Below are positions 32,854-41,159 of a DNA stretch of 64,000 bases, piece after piece. The stretch is from Sphaerisporangium rufum (lineage in GTDB: Bacteria; Actinomycetota; Actinomycetes; Streptosporangiales; Streptosporangiaceae). Position 1 is the first letter of the stretch; each line of letters opens with the position of its first letter. The notes beneath the pieces were generated by a model. That model had not been told where the DNA came from, ran no database searches, and saw only the letters and a program-made list of their open reading frames with translations. The stretch is taken from positions 62,001 through 126,000 of the forward strand of contig NZ_BOOU01000067.1 of assembly GCF_016863395.1 (NCBI RefSeq), given 5' to 3'. Both the position numbers and the translations under genes were made by a program.

Positions 32854-33723
32854 TCAGGGGCTCATCGCGTTGAGGATGGGGACGAGCCGCTCCTCCTCGT
32901 GGTCCAGGTGTGCGGTGAGCTCGGCGACCAGCCGGTCCACCTCGGCCAGCACCGTTGCGCGGTCACCGGCGCCGCCTTCGGAGACGACCTCCCGCAGCCG
33001 GCCGACCAGCCAGGCGACGACCTCGTGCTCCTCGCGCAGCCGGGCCATCGTGCCGGCCAGCTCGGGGTGCCGGGCGTCCATCGTGGGGAACATCGCCGCG
33101 TCCTCGTGCCCGTGGTGCATCTCCAGCCCCTGGCACAGCGTCAGGCAGTTGACCCGCAGCTGCGCGCCGAGGCCGCCGGGCCCGGACTCGGCGACCTCCC
33201 GGCGGATCAGTTCCAGCTCGCGGCGGAACGCCCCGTGGATCGCGATCAGCGCGTCGCCGAACCGTCCCGGCGGCGGCCCGACGTCCGCCCGGACCAGCGC
33301 GACCACCGGGATGACCCGCTCGGTCTTCGCCTGGTAGGCCCCCCAGCCGGGGTCGGCCTCCACCGCCCGGGCGAACGCCCGGTCACGCTCGGCACCGCCG
33401 AGCACCGTCGCGTCCGCCTGGTAGGTGAAGGCGCCGTCCTCCACGGTGACCCGTGGCCGGGCCACCAGGTTGTGGTACCAGGCCGGGTGCCGCGGCCCGC
33501 CGCCGGCCGAGGCGATGATCAGGCGCCGGTCGCCGTCCGGCAGGTAACCCACCGGCACGGTGTGCGGCCGGCCGGTGCGGGCGCCGACGGTGGTCAGCAA
33601 CAGCAGCCGGGCGTTCTCGAACGGGCCGGCGACCCGGCCGGCGTTGGCGCGGAACTCGTCGATGATCCGCTGGTTGAAGTCGTGGAACTCGTTCAGATCG
33701 GGCAATGCACTGCTCCAGGGCAT
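32854..33723 (-). CDS. F420-type nitroreductase (DDN) fused to hemerythrin domain
   Basis: The 289-residue protein has two parts. Residues about 8-145 form a deazaflavin-dependent nitroreductase-like barrel of the Ddn family: NARLLLLTTVGARTGRPHTVPVGYL, then PAWYHNLVARPRVTVE. Residues about 150-289 are a hemerythrin HHE helical bundle with the iron ligand pattern HHGHEDAAMFP, EEHE and HLDHEEERLVP. Ddn enzymes reduce quinones or nitro compounds with F420H2; hemerythrin domains bind a di-iron centre, oxygen or NO. The fusion suggests redox or oxygen sensing. ATG at 33723 is chosen because it begins the conserved region, although no clear binding site precedes it. Confidence 0.85.
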   Translation of the reverse strand: MPWSSALPDLNEFHDFNQRIIDEFRANAGRVAGPFENARLLLLTTVGARTGRPHTVPVGYLPDGDRRLIIASAGGGPRHPAWYHNLVARPRVTVEDGAFTYQADATVLGGAERDRAFARAVEADPGWGAYQAKTERVIPVVALVRADVGPPPGRFGDALIAIHGAFRRELELIRREVAESGPGGLGAQLRVNCLTLCQGLEMHHGHEDAAMFPTMDARHPELAGTMARLREEHEVVAWLVGRLREVVSEGGAGDRATVLAEVDRLVAELTAHLDHEEERLVPILNAMSP

Positions 33724-34207
33724 GGTGGCGGCCGCGCCGGCGCGGGCCGCGGAATGGATCGGTCGGCAGACCAGGGCCGGGCACCCGGTACGGCCCCACG
33801 CGACCGCCGCGCCGGACGCCGGCGCGGAGAGAACGGCGCATGGCGAACCGGCGGGGCGGCAACGAAAGGGCCGGGAAGGCGTGCCCGGGGGGCGGCCATC
33901 GCAGGGGCGATGGCCGTCGAAGGGACGGCGGCGCGCGACGTCCCCGGACACCGGCGGGCCGGACCGAGGCGACGATGCCGACCGGGGCCGGTGGACGGCC
34001 GGTCAGCTCCAGGGAAGGGGTGTCACCACGGCGAACGGCGGCCGGGCGCGGGAACGGCGCGCGGGCGCGGTGCGATCAGGCGTGGTCCGTGATGTAAACG
34101 CTCACGACATCATCCCCTTGTGATCGGGGTGCCGCCCGCCGGCGGGGTGATGTCCACCGCGGCAGCTCGGCACCGCTGATCATTACAGCCCGCCGTCCCC
34201 CCGCCTG
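33724..34207. other. Intergenic region, 484 nt
   Basis: No convincing gene. GC-rich in most parts, with a slightly AT-richer stretch at about 34085-34130 and 34178-34190. It lies upstream of the nitroreductase-hemerythrin gene and downstream of the NACHT gene, so it should contain the promoter of the former. I see no clear operator or hairpin. Confidence 0.4.
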
Positions 34208-36403
34208 TCAACGCCGCCGGGACCGCGGCCGCCCGGACCGCCGGCCGCCCGGCGTCGCCCGCCCGGCCGAAGGGCCGGTGACCGGCGGTCGCGCCGGCGG
34301 GGTGGTCACCGGCGGTTCCGCCGGTGGGGCGAGGAAGTCCTGCAGCTCCCGGTGCCGGAACTGGTAGGCCACCCCGGCCACCCGGAGCAGCCCCGCCCGG
34401 CGGCCCCAGTGCAGGAACCGGCCGAGCCGCCACGGCAGCCACCGGTCCGTCCACCGCCGGGTACAGGCCAGCATCGCCAGGTAGCGGAACCCCGCGAAGC
34501 CGCCCAGCAACGTCACCGGGATCGCGAACGCGGCACCGGTGCCGACCGCGGCCACCGGACCGTTGACCAGCAGGTCGGGCAGCCCGAACCAGGCGCCGGC
34601 GAAGATCCCGCCCACCACGCCGAAGACCGCGTCGGTGCGCAGCACGTGCCGGGGATCGCGGGCCTGTCCGGTGGCGGGCGCGTGGAAGGCGGCCATCACG
34701 CCGAACAGCAGCCCCGCCAGGGCGAGGTAACCGGCCAGCGAGGCGGCCCCCTGCGGATTCCAGACCACCACCTTCCCGCCATAGAACACCAAACCGGCCA
34801 TCGTCCCCAGAACGCCGATCGCACCGAAGACGAACCCGATCACTGTGCAGGACAGGATGGTGTGCCGCAGCGCCCGGCGCCCGGCGGCACTGCGCAGCCG
34901 GCGCGCGTCGAAACGGCTGGGCGGCGTCGACGTCCGCCAGAAGCCCATGGTCACCGAGACGAGTGCGGACACTCCGAGCATGGCCTGATCCGTGAGGTCG
35001 GGCGTCGACGACCGCCGCACGACGACGAGCAGCGCGGCGTAGCCGGCCGCCACGCCCGCGGCGGTGACCAGTCGGGGGGACAGCGCGCCGGCCAGCGGCC
35101 ACAGCGCGTGCGGCGCCAGGTCGGTCGCCGAGAGCCGCCGGCCGCCGAGCGCGCGGCCGGCGGCGTTGGCGTTCAGATAGGCGGCCAGCGTGGCGAGCCA
35201 GCGCCGTACCCGCTCCGGGTCCGGGTCGCCCGGTGCGGGCGTCCGGGCCAGTACGGACGGGATGAGCAGCTCCAGCAGGTGATCGCGGACCGCCTCGGGC
35301 GTCCGGGCGGCCAGGCGCACCAGGTCGGCCGGGTCGCGCAGGAAGGTGAGGTCCGCGGCCCGCTCCTCGTAGACGATGGCGGCCAGCGTGAGCCGCCACG
35401 GGGTGGCGAGCCCGGCGGCGAGCGGCCCGCGCGGCGCCCGCTCGATCTCGGCCAGCACCGGTTCCCACCGGTCCGGGTCCTGCGCGCGGCGGGCCAGGAA
35501 CGTGCGGGCGGCCCGCCCGGCGACCGGACGGATCTCCACCTGGGCGGCGTCGCGCACCCAGATCTTCAGTTCCTTGACCCGCCGGTACTGCTCGGTGCGG
35601 CAGGTCAGCACGACCGGCGCCCGGCCTTCGACGTCCTGGTAGGCGTTGACGGCCATGATGACCCGGGCGATCCGGTCGGCCGGCGGCTCGGCCCCGTCCT
35701 CCGCCGGGTCGTGCCGCTCGTCCAGCTCGTCCAGCCCGTCCAGCACCGGCATGACCAGTCGCGCGGCGATCAGGGCCTCGGCCTCGGCCCGCGGCGTCCG
35801 GAATACCTCGGTGAGGTGGCGGAACAGCCACTGCCGCACCGCGACCGCTGCGGGCGGCGTCGTGTCCAGCGACGCCGCGGAAATACGCACCGGCACGGGC
35901 TCGCCCGGTGCGCGGCCGTCCAGCAGCCCGAGGATCAGCTCGACGGCCAGCACGGTCTTGCCCGCCCCGGGCGCCCCGGTGATCACCATGCGGCGCGGGT
36001 CCAGCTTGCGGTGGTACGCCACGATCTCGGTCAGCCGGCCCTCGGGCTCGGCACCGGCCACCCGGTCCACCGGCCTGCCGTCCAGCGCGTAGTCCAGGTC
36101 GATCCGGCCGGCGTCGGTACCCAGCATCTGGACGCGCGCGGCACTTTCACCCGTCAGCACCGCCAGCCGCAGCCGGGCCGCGGCCGCCTCGATGTCCGAC
36201 TCCTGCCAGCGGGCGGCCCGGACGGCCATCCAGCAGGAGAACAGGCTCAAGCACAGCCCCGCGGCGCCGATGACCAGCCCCGCCGGGTCGATGTCGCCGG
36301 CCCGCAGGTCGTATCGGACCACTATCGCCACGGCACCGGCGAAGATGATCACGGCCATCGCCGCCCATAAGCCGGCCATCCGGCGTCCGATCCACAGCTG
36401 CAT
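34208..36403 (-). CDS. Membrane-anchored NACHT-domain ATPase (STAND protein)
   Basis: The 731-residue protein has two N-terminal membrane helices (about 10-29 and 41-62), then a NACHT NTPase with Walker A GAPGAGKT (143-150) and Walker B/Mg site PVLDGLDELDE (about 210-220). A winged-helix-like region and about six further membrane segments (about 445-640) follow, then a basic tail. No LRR, TPR or WD40 sensor repeats are visible. NACHT STAND proteins are signal-transducing switches; many actinobacterial ones are uncharacterised and some relatives act in antiphage defence. No effector gene lies beside it. The ATG at 36403 lacks a clear binding site and could be translated from a leaderless message. 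Confidence 0.85.
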   Translation of the reverse strand: MQLWIGRRMAGLWAAMAVIIFAGAVAIVVRYDLRAGDIDPAGLVIGAAGLCLSLFSCWMAVRAARWQESDIEAAAARLRLAVLTGESAARVQMLGTDAGRIDLDYALDGRPVDRVAGAEPEGRLTEIVAYHRKLDPRRMVITGAPGAGKTVLAVELILGLLDGRAPGEPVPVRISAASLDTTPPAAVAVRQWLFRHLTEVFRTPRAEAEALIAARLVMPVLDGLDELDERHDPAEDGAEPPADRIARVIMAVNAYQDVEGRAPVVLTCRTEQYRRVKELKIWVRDAAQVEIRPVAGRAARTFLARRAQDPDRWEPVLAEIERAPRGPLAAGLATPWRLTLAAIVYEERAADLTFLRDPADLVRLAARTPEAVRDHLLELLIPSVLARTPAPGDPDPERVRRWLATLAAYLNANAAGRALGGRRLSATDLAPHALWPLAGALSPRLVTAAGVAAGYAALLVVVRRSSTPDLTDQAMLGVSALVSVTMGFWRTSTPPSRFDARRLRSAAGRRALRHTILSCTVIGFVFGAIGVLGTMAGLVFYGGKVVVWNPQGAASLAGYLALAGLLFGVMAAFHAPATGQARDPRHVLRTDAVFGVVGGIFAGAWFGLPDLLVNGPVAAVGTGAAFAIPVTLLGGFAGFRYLAMLACTRRWTDRWLPWRLGRFLHWGRRAGLLRVAGVAYQFRHRELQDFLAPPAEPPVTTPPARPPVTGPSAGRATPGGRRSGRPRSRRR

Positions 36404-36495
36404 GAACCAGATGATGGCTGGATGATCCGCTCATCCGCCAAAAATCCGACGCCCTGTCACCAAGGCGTGACGATCCGCACGCCCGGCGGCCGGGG

Positions 36496-37320
36496 TCAGC
36501 GCATCCGGATGATCTGGCCGGTGAGCCAACGGGCCTGGTGGGAGGCCAGGTAGGTGACCACCTCGGCCACCTCCTCGGGGGTCCCGACGTGCCGCAGCGG
36601 GCTGGAGGACTCGACGTGCGCGGCGATCTCCGGCGTGACCCAGCCGGTGTCGGTCGCCGGCGGCACCACGATGTTGGCGGTGATGCCGTACCGGCCCAGC
36701 TCGTGCGCGGCCGACATCGTGTAGTTCTCCTGGGCGGCCTTGGCGGCACCGTAGGAGACCTCCTCGGGGAAGCCGTCCGGGCCGCCGGAGCTCAGGCCGA
36801 TGACGCGTCCCCAGCCGGCGCCGCGGGCGACGTGCCGGCGGGCCAGCTCGGCGATCAGCAGCGCGGGCGCCCGGACGTCCACCGCGAACAGCCGCTCGTG
36901 GCCGGCCGCGTCCACCGGGCGCAGCGGGCGGCCGAACCGGTCGCGCGCGTCGGGCAGGAAGGTGTCGCCCAGCCAGCCGCTGGCGTTGTTGACCAGGATC
37001 TCCACCGGGCCCAGCTCCGCCTCGGCCCGGTCGAACAGCCGGGCCGGCGCGGCCGGGTCGGCCAGGTCCTCCTCCACCGCGACGGCCTGCCCGCCGGCCG
37101 CGCGGACGCGCGCCACCACCTCGCCGGCGCCGGCGGCGCGCAGCCGGCCGTACTGCTCGGGAAAGGCCGGGTCGCCGGCGTACTCGGCGGCATCCAGCCG
37201 CTTGTAGGTGATCAGGACGCGCGCGCCCTGCCCGGCCAGTGCCACCGCGATCGCGGCGCCGATCCCGTGGTTCGCCCCGGTGACCAGCGCCACCCGCCCG
37301 TCCAGCCTCGGATCGATCAT
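36496..37320 (-). CDS. Short-chain dehydrogenase/reductase
   Basis: This 274-residue SDR has TGANHGIG for NAD(P) binding (14-21), NNAS (111-114), and catalytic Ser in GLSSGG (177-178) with Y190 and K194 (YGAAK). An insertion of about 20 residues after beta-2 (RLDAAEYAGDPAFPEQYGRL) is unusual for FabG-like enzymes. The chain stops at TGQIIRMR, lacking the usual DGG end that closes the cofactor site. Substrate unknown. ATG at 37320. It is divergent from GH51 and separated from it by 186 nt that contain the GH51 operator. Confidence 0.85.
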   Translation of the reverse strand: MIDPRLDGRVALVTGANHGIGAAIAVALAGQGARVLITYKRLDAAEYAGDPAFPEQYGRLRAAGAGEVVARVRAAGGQAVAVEEDLADPAAPARLFDRAEAELGPVEILVNNASGWLGDTFLPDARDRFGRPLRPVDAAGHERLFAVDVRAPALLIAELARRHVARGAGWGRVIGLSSGGPDGFPEEVSYGAAKAAQENYTMSAAHELGRYGITANIVVPPATDTGWVTPEIAAHVESSSPLRHVGTPEEVAEVVTYLASHQARWLTGQIIRMR

Positions 37321-37414
37321 TCGGCCACCCTGCCTGCCCGCGCCCGGCGGGCGCCACCGGTTTTCGCCGCCGGCGCGTGCGCCACCACCCGGGTGAGAGG
37401 TCTTGACCTGCGGA

Positions 37415-37432
37415 GTGGTAGCGCTAACAATC
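37415..37432 (+). promoter_or_regulatory. LacI-family operator upstream of GH51
   Basis: GTGGTAGCGCTAACAATC differs in one base from the site before GH54 (1643-1660). The palindrome TGGTAGCGCTAACA (37416-37429) has one mismatch. A TTGACC hexamer ends 6 nt upstream (37403-37408) and could be the -35 box, so a bound repressor would cover the promoter. It lies 75 nt before the GH51 start. Confidence 0.75.
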
Positions 37433-37506
37433 CTAATGATCCCGCACGTCCCCCGCGGCGGGCGGGAAGCGCTCCGGCCGCGCGGGCACCCCTGAGGAGT
37501 CCCACG

Positions 37507-38997
37507 GTGCATCAGGCTCAGGTGACCATCGACCCGGCCTTCCGCGTCGGGCCGGTCCGGCGCCGGACGTTCGGCGCGTTCATCGAGCATCTCGGGCGGT
37601 GCGTCTACACCGGCGTCCACGAGCCGGGGCATCCGGCGGCCGGCGAGGACGGCCTGCGCCAGGACGTGCTGGCGCTGACCCGGGAGCTCGGCGTGTCCAC
37701 GGTGCGCTACCCGGGCGGCAACTTCGTGTCCGGCTACCGCTGGGAGGACGGGATCGGGCCGGTGGCCGAGCGCCCGCGCCGCCGCGACCTGGCCTGGCAC
37801 ACCACCGAGACCAACGAGTTCGGCGTGGACGAGTTCATGCGCTGGTGCCGGCGGGCCGAGGTCGAGCCGATGATGGCCGTCAACCTCGGCACCCGGGGCA
37901 TCGAGGAGGCGCTGGACCTGCTGGAGTACTGCAACCACCCGTCCGGCACCGCGCTGTCGGACCTGCGGATCGCCAACGGCGCCAAGGATCCGCACGACAT
38001 CCGCATGTGGTGCCTCGGCAACGAGATGGACGGGCCCTGGCAGCTCGGGCACCGCCCGGCCCGCGAGTACGGGCGGCTGGCCGCCGCGACCGGGCGGGCC
38101 ATGCGGATGGCCGACCCCGGCCTGGAACTGGTCGCCTGCGGCAGTTCCGGCACCGGCATGCCGACCTTCGGCGCCTGGGAGGCCACCGTGCTGGAGGAGA
38201 CCTACGACGTCGTCGACCTCATCTCCGCCCACGCCTACTACGAGGAGAAGGACGGCGACCTCGGCGGGTTCCTGGCCTGCGCGGCCGACATGGAGCACTA
38301 CATCGACACGGTGGTGGCCACCGCCGACCACGTCGGTGCCCGGCTCCGCTCCCGCAAGAAGATCGACATCTCGTTCGACGAGTGGAACGTCTGGTACATG
38401 AGCCGTTCCATGGCGGCCGGCCCGCCCGAGGGGTGGCCGGTGGCGCCGCCGCTGCTGGAGGACCACTACCATCTGGCCGACGCGGTGGCCGTCGGCAGCA
38501 TGCTGATCACCCTGCTCCGCCACACCGACCGGGTGGCCGCCGCGTCGCTGGCCCAGCTGGTGAACGTGATCGCGCCGATCATGACCGAGCCGGGCGGGCG
38601 GGCGTGGCGGCAGACCACCTTCCATCCGTTCGCCCAGGCCTCCCGGTACGCGGCCGGCGAGGTGCTGCGGCTCGCGGCGGTGTCGCCGGTGTACGAGACC
38701 GCCGCCTACGGTGAGGTCCCGCTGCTGCACGCGGTGGCCACCCACTCCGCCGAGGGCACCACGCTGTTCGCCGTCAACCGGGCGACCGACCGGCCGCTGG
38801 TACTGGACATCGACGCCCGGGCCCTGGGGGACGTGCGGATCGTCGAGGCCGTCACGCTCGCCGACGACGACTTCTACGCGGCCAACACCGCCGACGACCC
38901 GGACCGGATCGCCCCCCGGGCCAACCCGGACGTGCGGCACGACCCGGCGCGGGTGGTGCTGCCGCCGGTCTCCTGGAACGTCATCCGGCTGGGCTGA
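37507..38997 (+). CDS. abfA: Intracellular GH51 alpha-L-arabinofuranosidase
   Basis: The 496-residue enzyme has no signal peptide and hydrolyses imported arabino-oligosaccharides. The (beta/alpha)8 core carries acid/base E173 (CLGNEMDGPWQ) and nucleophile E292 (SFDEWNVWY), with RYPGGNFVSGY near 67-77. A C-terminal beta domain (about 385-496) completes the family's usual length of about 500. GTG at 37507 is chosen because TGAGGAG lies 8 nt before it; the long upstream frame crosses the divergent SDR gene. The operator shared with secreted GH54 implies that outer and inner steps of arabinan use are induced together. Confidence 0.93.
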   Translation: MHQAQVTIDPAFRVGPVRRRTFGAFIEHLGRCVYTGVHEPGHPAAGEDGLRQDVLALTRELGVSTVRYPGGNFVSGYRWEDGIGPVAERPRRRDLAWHTTETNEFGVDEFMRWCRRAEVEPMMAVNLGTRGIEEALDLLEYCNHPSGTALSDLRIANGAKDPHDIRMWCLGNEMDGPWQLGHRPAREYGRLAAATGRAMRMADPGLELVACGSSGTGMPTFGAWEATVLEETYDVVDLISAHAYYEEKDGDLGGFLACAADMEHYIDTVVATADHVGARLRSRKKIDISFDEWNVWYMSRSMAAGPPEGWPVAPPLLEDHYHLADAVAVGSMLITLLRHTDRVAAASLAQLVNVIAPIMTEPGGRAWRQTTFHPFAQASRYAAGEVLRLAAVSPVYETAAYGEVPLLHAVATHSAEGTTLFAVNRATDRPLVLDIDARALGDVRIVEAVTLADDDFYAANTADDPDRIAPRANPDVRHDPARVVLPPVSWNVIRLG

Positions 38998-39035
38998 CCC
39001 TCCGGCGGCGGCGCCGAACGTGTAGAACACCTTTC

Positions 39036-39533
39036 ATGCAACATGACGACACCGCCGCCGACGACCTGGCGGCGGTGACCTCCGCCGTGCTGACCGCCTC
39101 CCGGCTGCTCGTGGGGATCTCGGCCCGGTCGCTGGCCGCCGCCGAGGACCGGGTCACGGTGCCGCAGTTCCGCATGCTGGTGGTCGTCGGGCAGGGCGAG
39201 ACCAAGCTGGTCGCGCTCGCCGACCGCCTGGGGGTCAATCCCTCGACCGCCATGCGCATGATCGACCGGCTGGAGGCGGCCGGCCTGGTCAGCCGGGAGG
39301 TCAACCCGCGCAACCGTCGGGAGACCGTGCTGCGGCTGACCGGCGAGGGCCGCCGCATCGTCCAGGACGTGACCGACCGGCGGCTGGCCGAGATCTCCGC
39401 GATCGTCGCGCGGATGGCGCCGGACCAGCGGCGGGCACTGGTGACCGCCATGCGCGCCTTCACCGAGGCCGGTGGCGAGCCGCCGGCCGGCGCATCCTTC
39501 CCGCTCGGCTGGCCCGAGGCGCCACCGGCCTGA
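39036..39533 (+). CDS. MarR-family transcriptional regulator
   Basis: The 165-residue protein has the winged-helix core of MarR: VTVPQFRMLVVVG, LADRLGVNPSTAMRMIDRLEAAGLVSRE and the wing RRETVLRLTGEG. Dimerisation helices lie at both ends. ATG at 39036 lies 38 nt after GH51 and has no Shine-Dalgarno site. A TAGAAC hexamer ends 7 nt before it, so a leaderless message is possible. The MarR gene may act on its own promoter or on GH51; the target is unknown. Confidence 0.85.
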   Translation: MQHDDTAADDLAAVTSAVLTASRLLVGISARSLAAAEDRVTVPQFRMLVVVGQGETKLVALADRLGVNPSTAMRMIDRLEAAGLVSREVNPRNRRETVLRLTGEGRRIVQDVTDRRLAEISAIVARMAPDQRRALVTAMRAFTEAGGEPPAGASFPLGWPEAPPA

Positions 39534-39550
39534 CCACCGCCCGGCCCACC

Positions 39551-39606
39551 GGGCGCGGACCGGCGGGCGCGGACCGGCGGGCGCGGACCGGCGGGCGCGG
39601 ACCGGC
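39551..39606. repeat. Four perfect 14-nt tandem repeats
   Basis: GGGCGCGGACCGGC is repeated four times without change in the gap between MarR and the convergent lipoprotein gene. It is noncoding. Related GCCGGG-rich sequence follows to about 39640. Confidence 0.9.
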
Positions 39607-39649
39607 GGGCCGAGTCGCCGGGCCGGGTCGCCGGGCCGGTTCCGGTGCC

Positions 39650-41044
39650 TCACATACCGTGGCCGTTCATTGCGTACTCGTCCGAATCGCCGGACAGGGG
39701 CAGGCCGGACAGGGGCAGGGATGTGGCCGGAGGCGCGCTCGGCGCCGGGCCGCCGGGCGGCGCCGGCCGCGGCGCGGAGGTCACCGGCGGCGCGGAGGGC
39801 AGAGCCATCGGGCCGACCAGACCGGTACCCTCCAGCAGCGCCATGTGCGTTCCGACGAACCGCTGGGCGCGGTCGGCGAAGGCCCGGACGAGGGTGTTGC
39901 GGGTGGTGGCCCGGACCTGGGCGATCACCGGGAACACCTTGCCGTGCGCCAGCCGCAGCCGCTTCACCGCGGTGCGGTCGTAGTCGAGACCGGACTTCCC
40001 GGAGATCTCGGCGATCCAGCCCCGCTGCTCCTCGGTGGCCTCGTCCGGCAGCGGCACCCGCAGCCGGGCCGCCACCGAACGGACGTCGGCGTCCAGCCGC
40101 ACGTGCTGCCGGGAGATCTCGCCGAGGTTCCGCCGCGTCCTGGACCGCGACGCCCGCCGCTCCGCCTGCCGGCCGACCGGGATCTCCCACAGTCCCGCCT
40201 GGCGGACCTTCACCAGCAGGTCCAGGTCCGCGCCGCTGAGCGGGCCGTACCCGGTGGCGGCCGGTCCGTCCACCCGGATCCGGTCGGCCGCCGGATGGCC
40301 GTTGCCGAGCCGCGCGTTCAGTTCCTCGACCGGCGGCGCGACCGGTGCGGGCTCGCCGGAGGGCACCACGTCCGGGGCGGTGAGCACCGGCGGCGGAGGC
40401 GGTATCGCCGACGGGCCGGCCAGGCCGGTGGCCTCCAGCATGTCCATGTGGTCGTTGACGAAGCGGGCGGCGCGCTCGGCGAAGTCGCGGATCAGCGTGT
40501 TACGGCTGGTGGCCCGGACCTGCGCGATCACCGGGAACACCTTGCCGTGCGCCAGCCGCAGCCGCTTCACCGCGGTGCGGTCGTAGTCGAGACCGGACTT
40601 CCCGGAGATCTCCGCGATCCAGCCCCGCTGCTCCTCGGTGGCCTCGTCCGGCAGCGGCACCCGCAGCCTGGTGGCCACCGAACGGACGTCGGCGTCGAGT
40701 TTGCGGTGCTGGCGGGCGATCTCGCCCAGGTGCTCGCGGGTCTTCGCCCGGGACGCCCGGGTCCTGGCCTCGTCGCCGACCCGGGTCTCCCACAGCCCGG
40801 CCTGCCGGACCTTGACCAGCAGGTCACGGTCGGCGCCGCTCAGCGGGCCGCCGCGGGCCGGCGCGAGCGGCACGCCGCCGGCGGGGGTCGCCGTGGGCGC
40901 GGCGAAGGCCGGGGCGCCGGCCGCCGTGGCGCCGTCGGTCCCCTGGTCGCCGGCGCATCCACCGGTGAACTGGATCGCGGCGAGACCGCTCGCCGCGGCG
41001 AGCGCCACCCGGGTCTGCTGAAGTCGCATGTTCCGTCGTCCCAT
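39650..41044 (-). CDS. Lipoprotein with two tandem DUF4142 domains
   Basis: Up to 464 residues. A lipoprotein signal ends IQFTGGC (Cys about 30). Two DUF4142 helical domains follow (about 60-205 and 262-406), then a Pro-rich tail. The domains share runs of identical residues, for example LRLAHGKVFPVIAQVRATSRNTLI versus ATTRNTLV, and the DNA repeat unit is 603 nt (see the repeat entries). The family function is unknown. A single-domain paralogue is at 11206-12177. ATG at 41029 (MRLQQT) is an equally good start and resembles the paralogue's N-terminus. The gene lies 115 nt downstream of the polyketide operon on the same strand but is probably unrelated to it. Confidence 0.85.
   Translation of the reverse strand: MGRRNMRLQQTRVALAAASGLAAIQFTGGCAGDQGTDGATAAGAPAFAAPTATPAGGVPLAPARGGPLSGADRDLLVKVRQAGLWETRVGDEARTRASRAKTREHLGEIARQHRKLDADVRSVATRLRVPLPDEATEEQRGWIAEISGKSGLDYDRTAVKRLRLAHGKVFPVIAQVRATSRNTLIRDFAERAARFVNDHMDMLEATGLAGPSAIPPPPPVLTAPDVVPSGEPAPVAPPVEELNARLGNGHPAADRIRVDGPAATGYGPLSGADLDLLVKVRQAGLWEIPVGRQAERRASRSRTRRNLGEISRQHVRLDADVRSVAARLRVPLPDEATEEQRGWIAEISGKSGLDYDRTAVKRLRLAHGKVFPVIAQVRATTRNTLVRAFADRAQRFVGTHMALLEGTGLVGPMALPSAPPVTSAPRPAPPGGPAPSAPPATSLPLSGLPLSGDSDEYAMNGHGM
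39907..40070 (-). repeat. Intragenic direct repeat, copy B (second DUF4142 domain)
   Basis: About 164 nt here match 40510-40673 with only a handful of differences, including an unbroken run of roughly 90 nt. The offset is exactly 603 nt (201 codons). Identity also holds at silent positions, which indicates recent duplication or gene conversion rather than protein-level constraint. Confidence 0.85.
40510..40673 (-). repeat. Intragenic direct repeat, copy A (first DUF4142 domain)
   Basis: Partner of the copy at 39907-40070. Differences include single-base changes near the start and middle and a small cluster at the distal end where the protein reads LRVPLP after RLRV. Confidence 0.85.
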
Positions 41045-41159
41045 CTGCGCGGCCGAAGGCCGAGGATCCTCCCGGCGTCATCGGGAGGTACGGGACGCGG
41101 CCGCCGACGGTTCGGCATGATGCAAAATTTGCCTCAGAGCAATTGTTATGGCTGATGGG

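Noticed and set aside
34208-36403. A defined antiphage system around the NACHT gene
   Set aside because: No known effector or partner gene is adjacent, and the membrane architecture alone does not prove a defence role. It is kept only as a finding to test.
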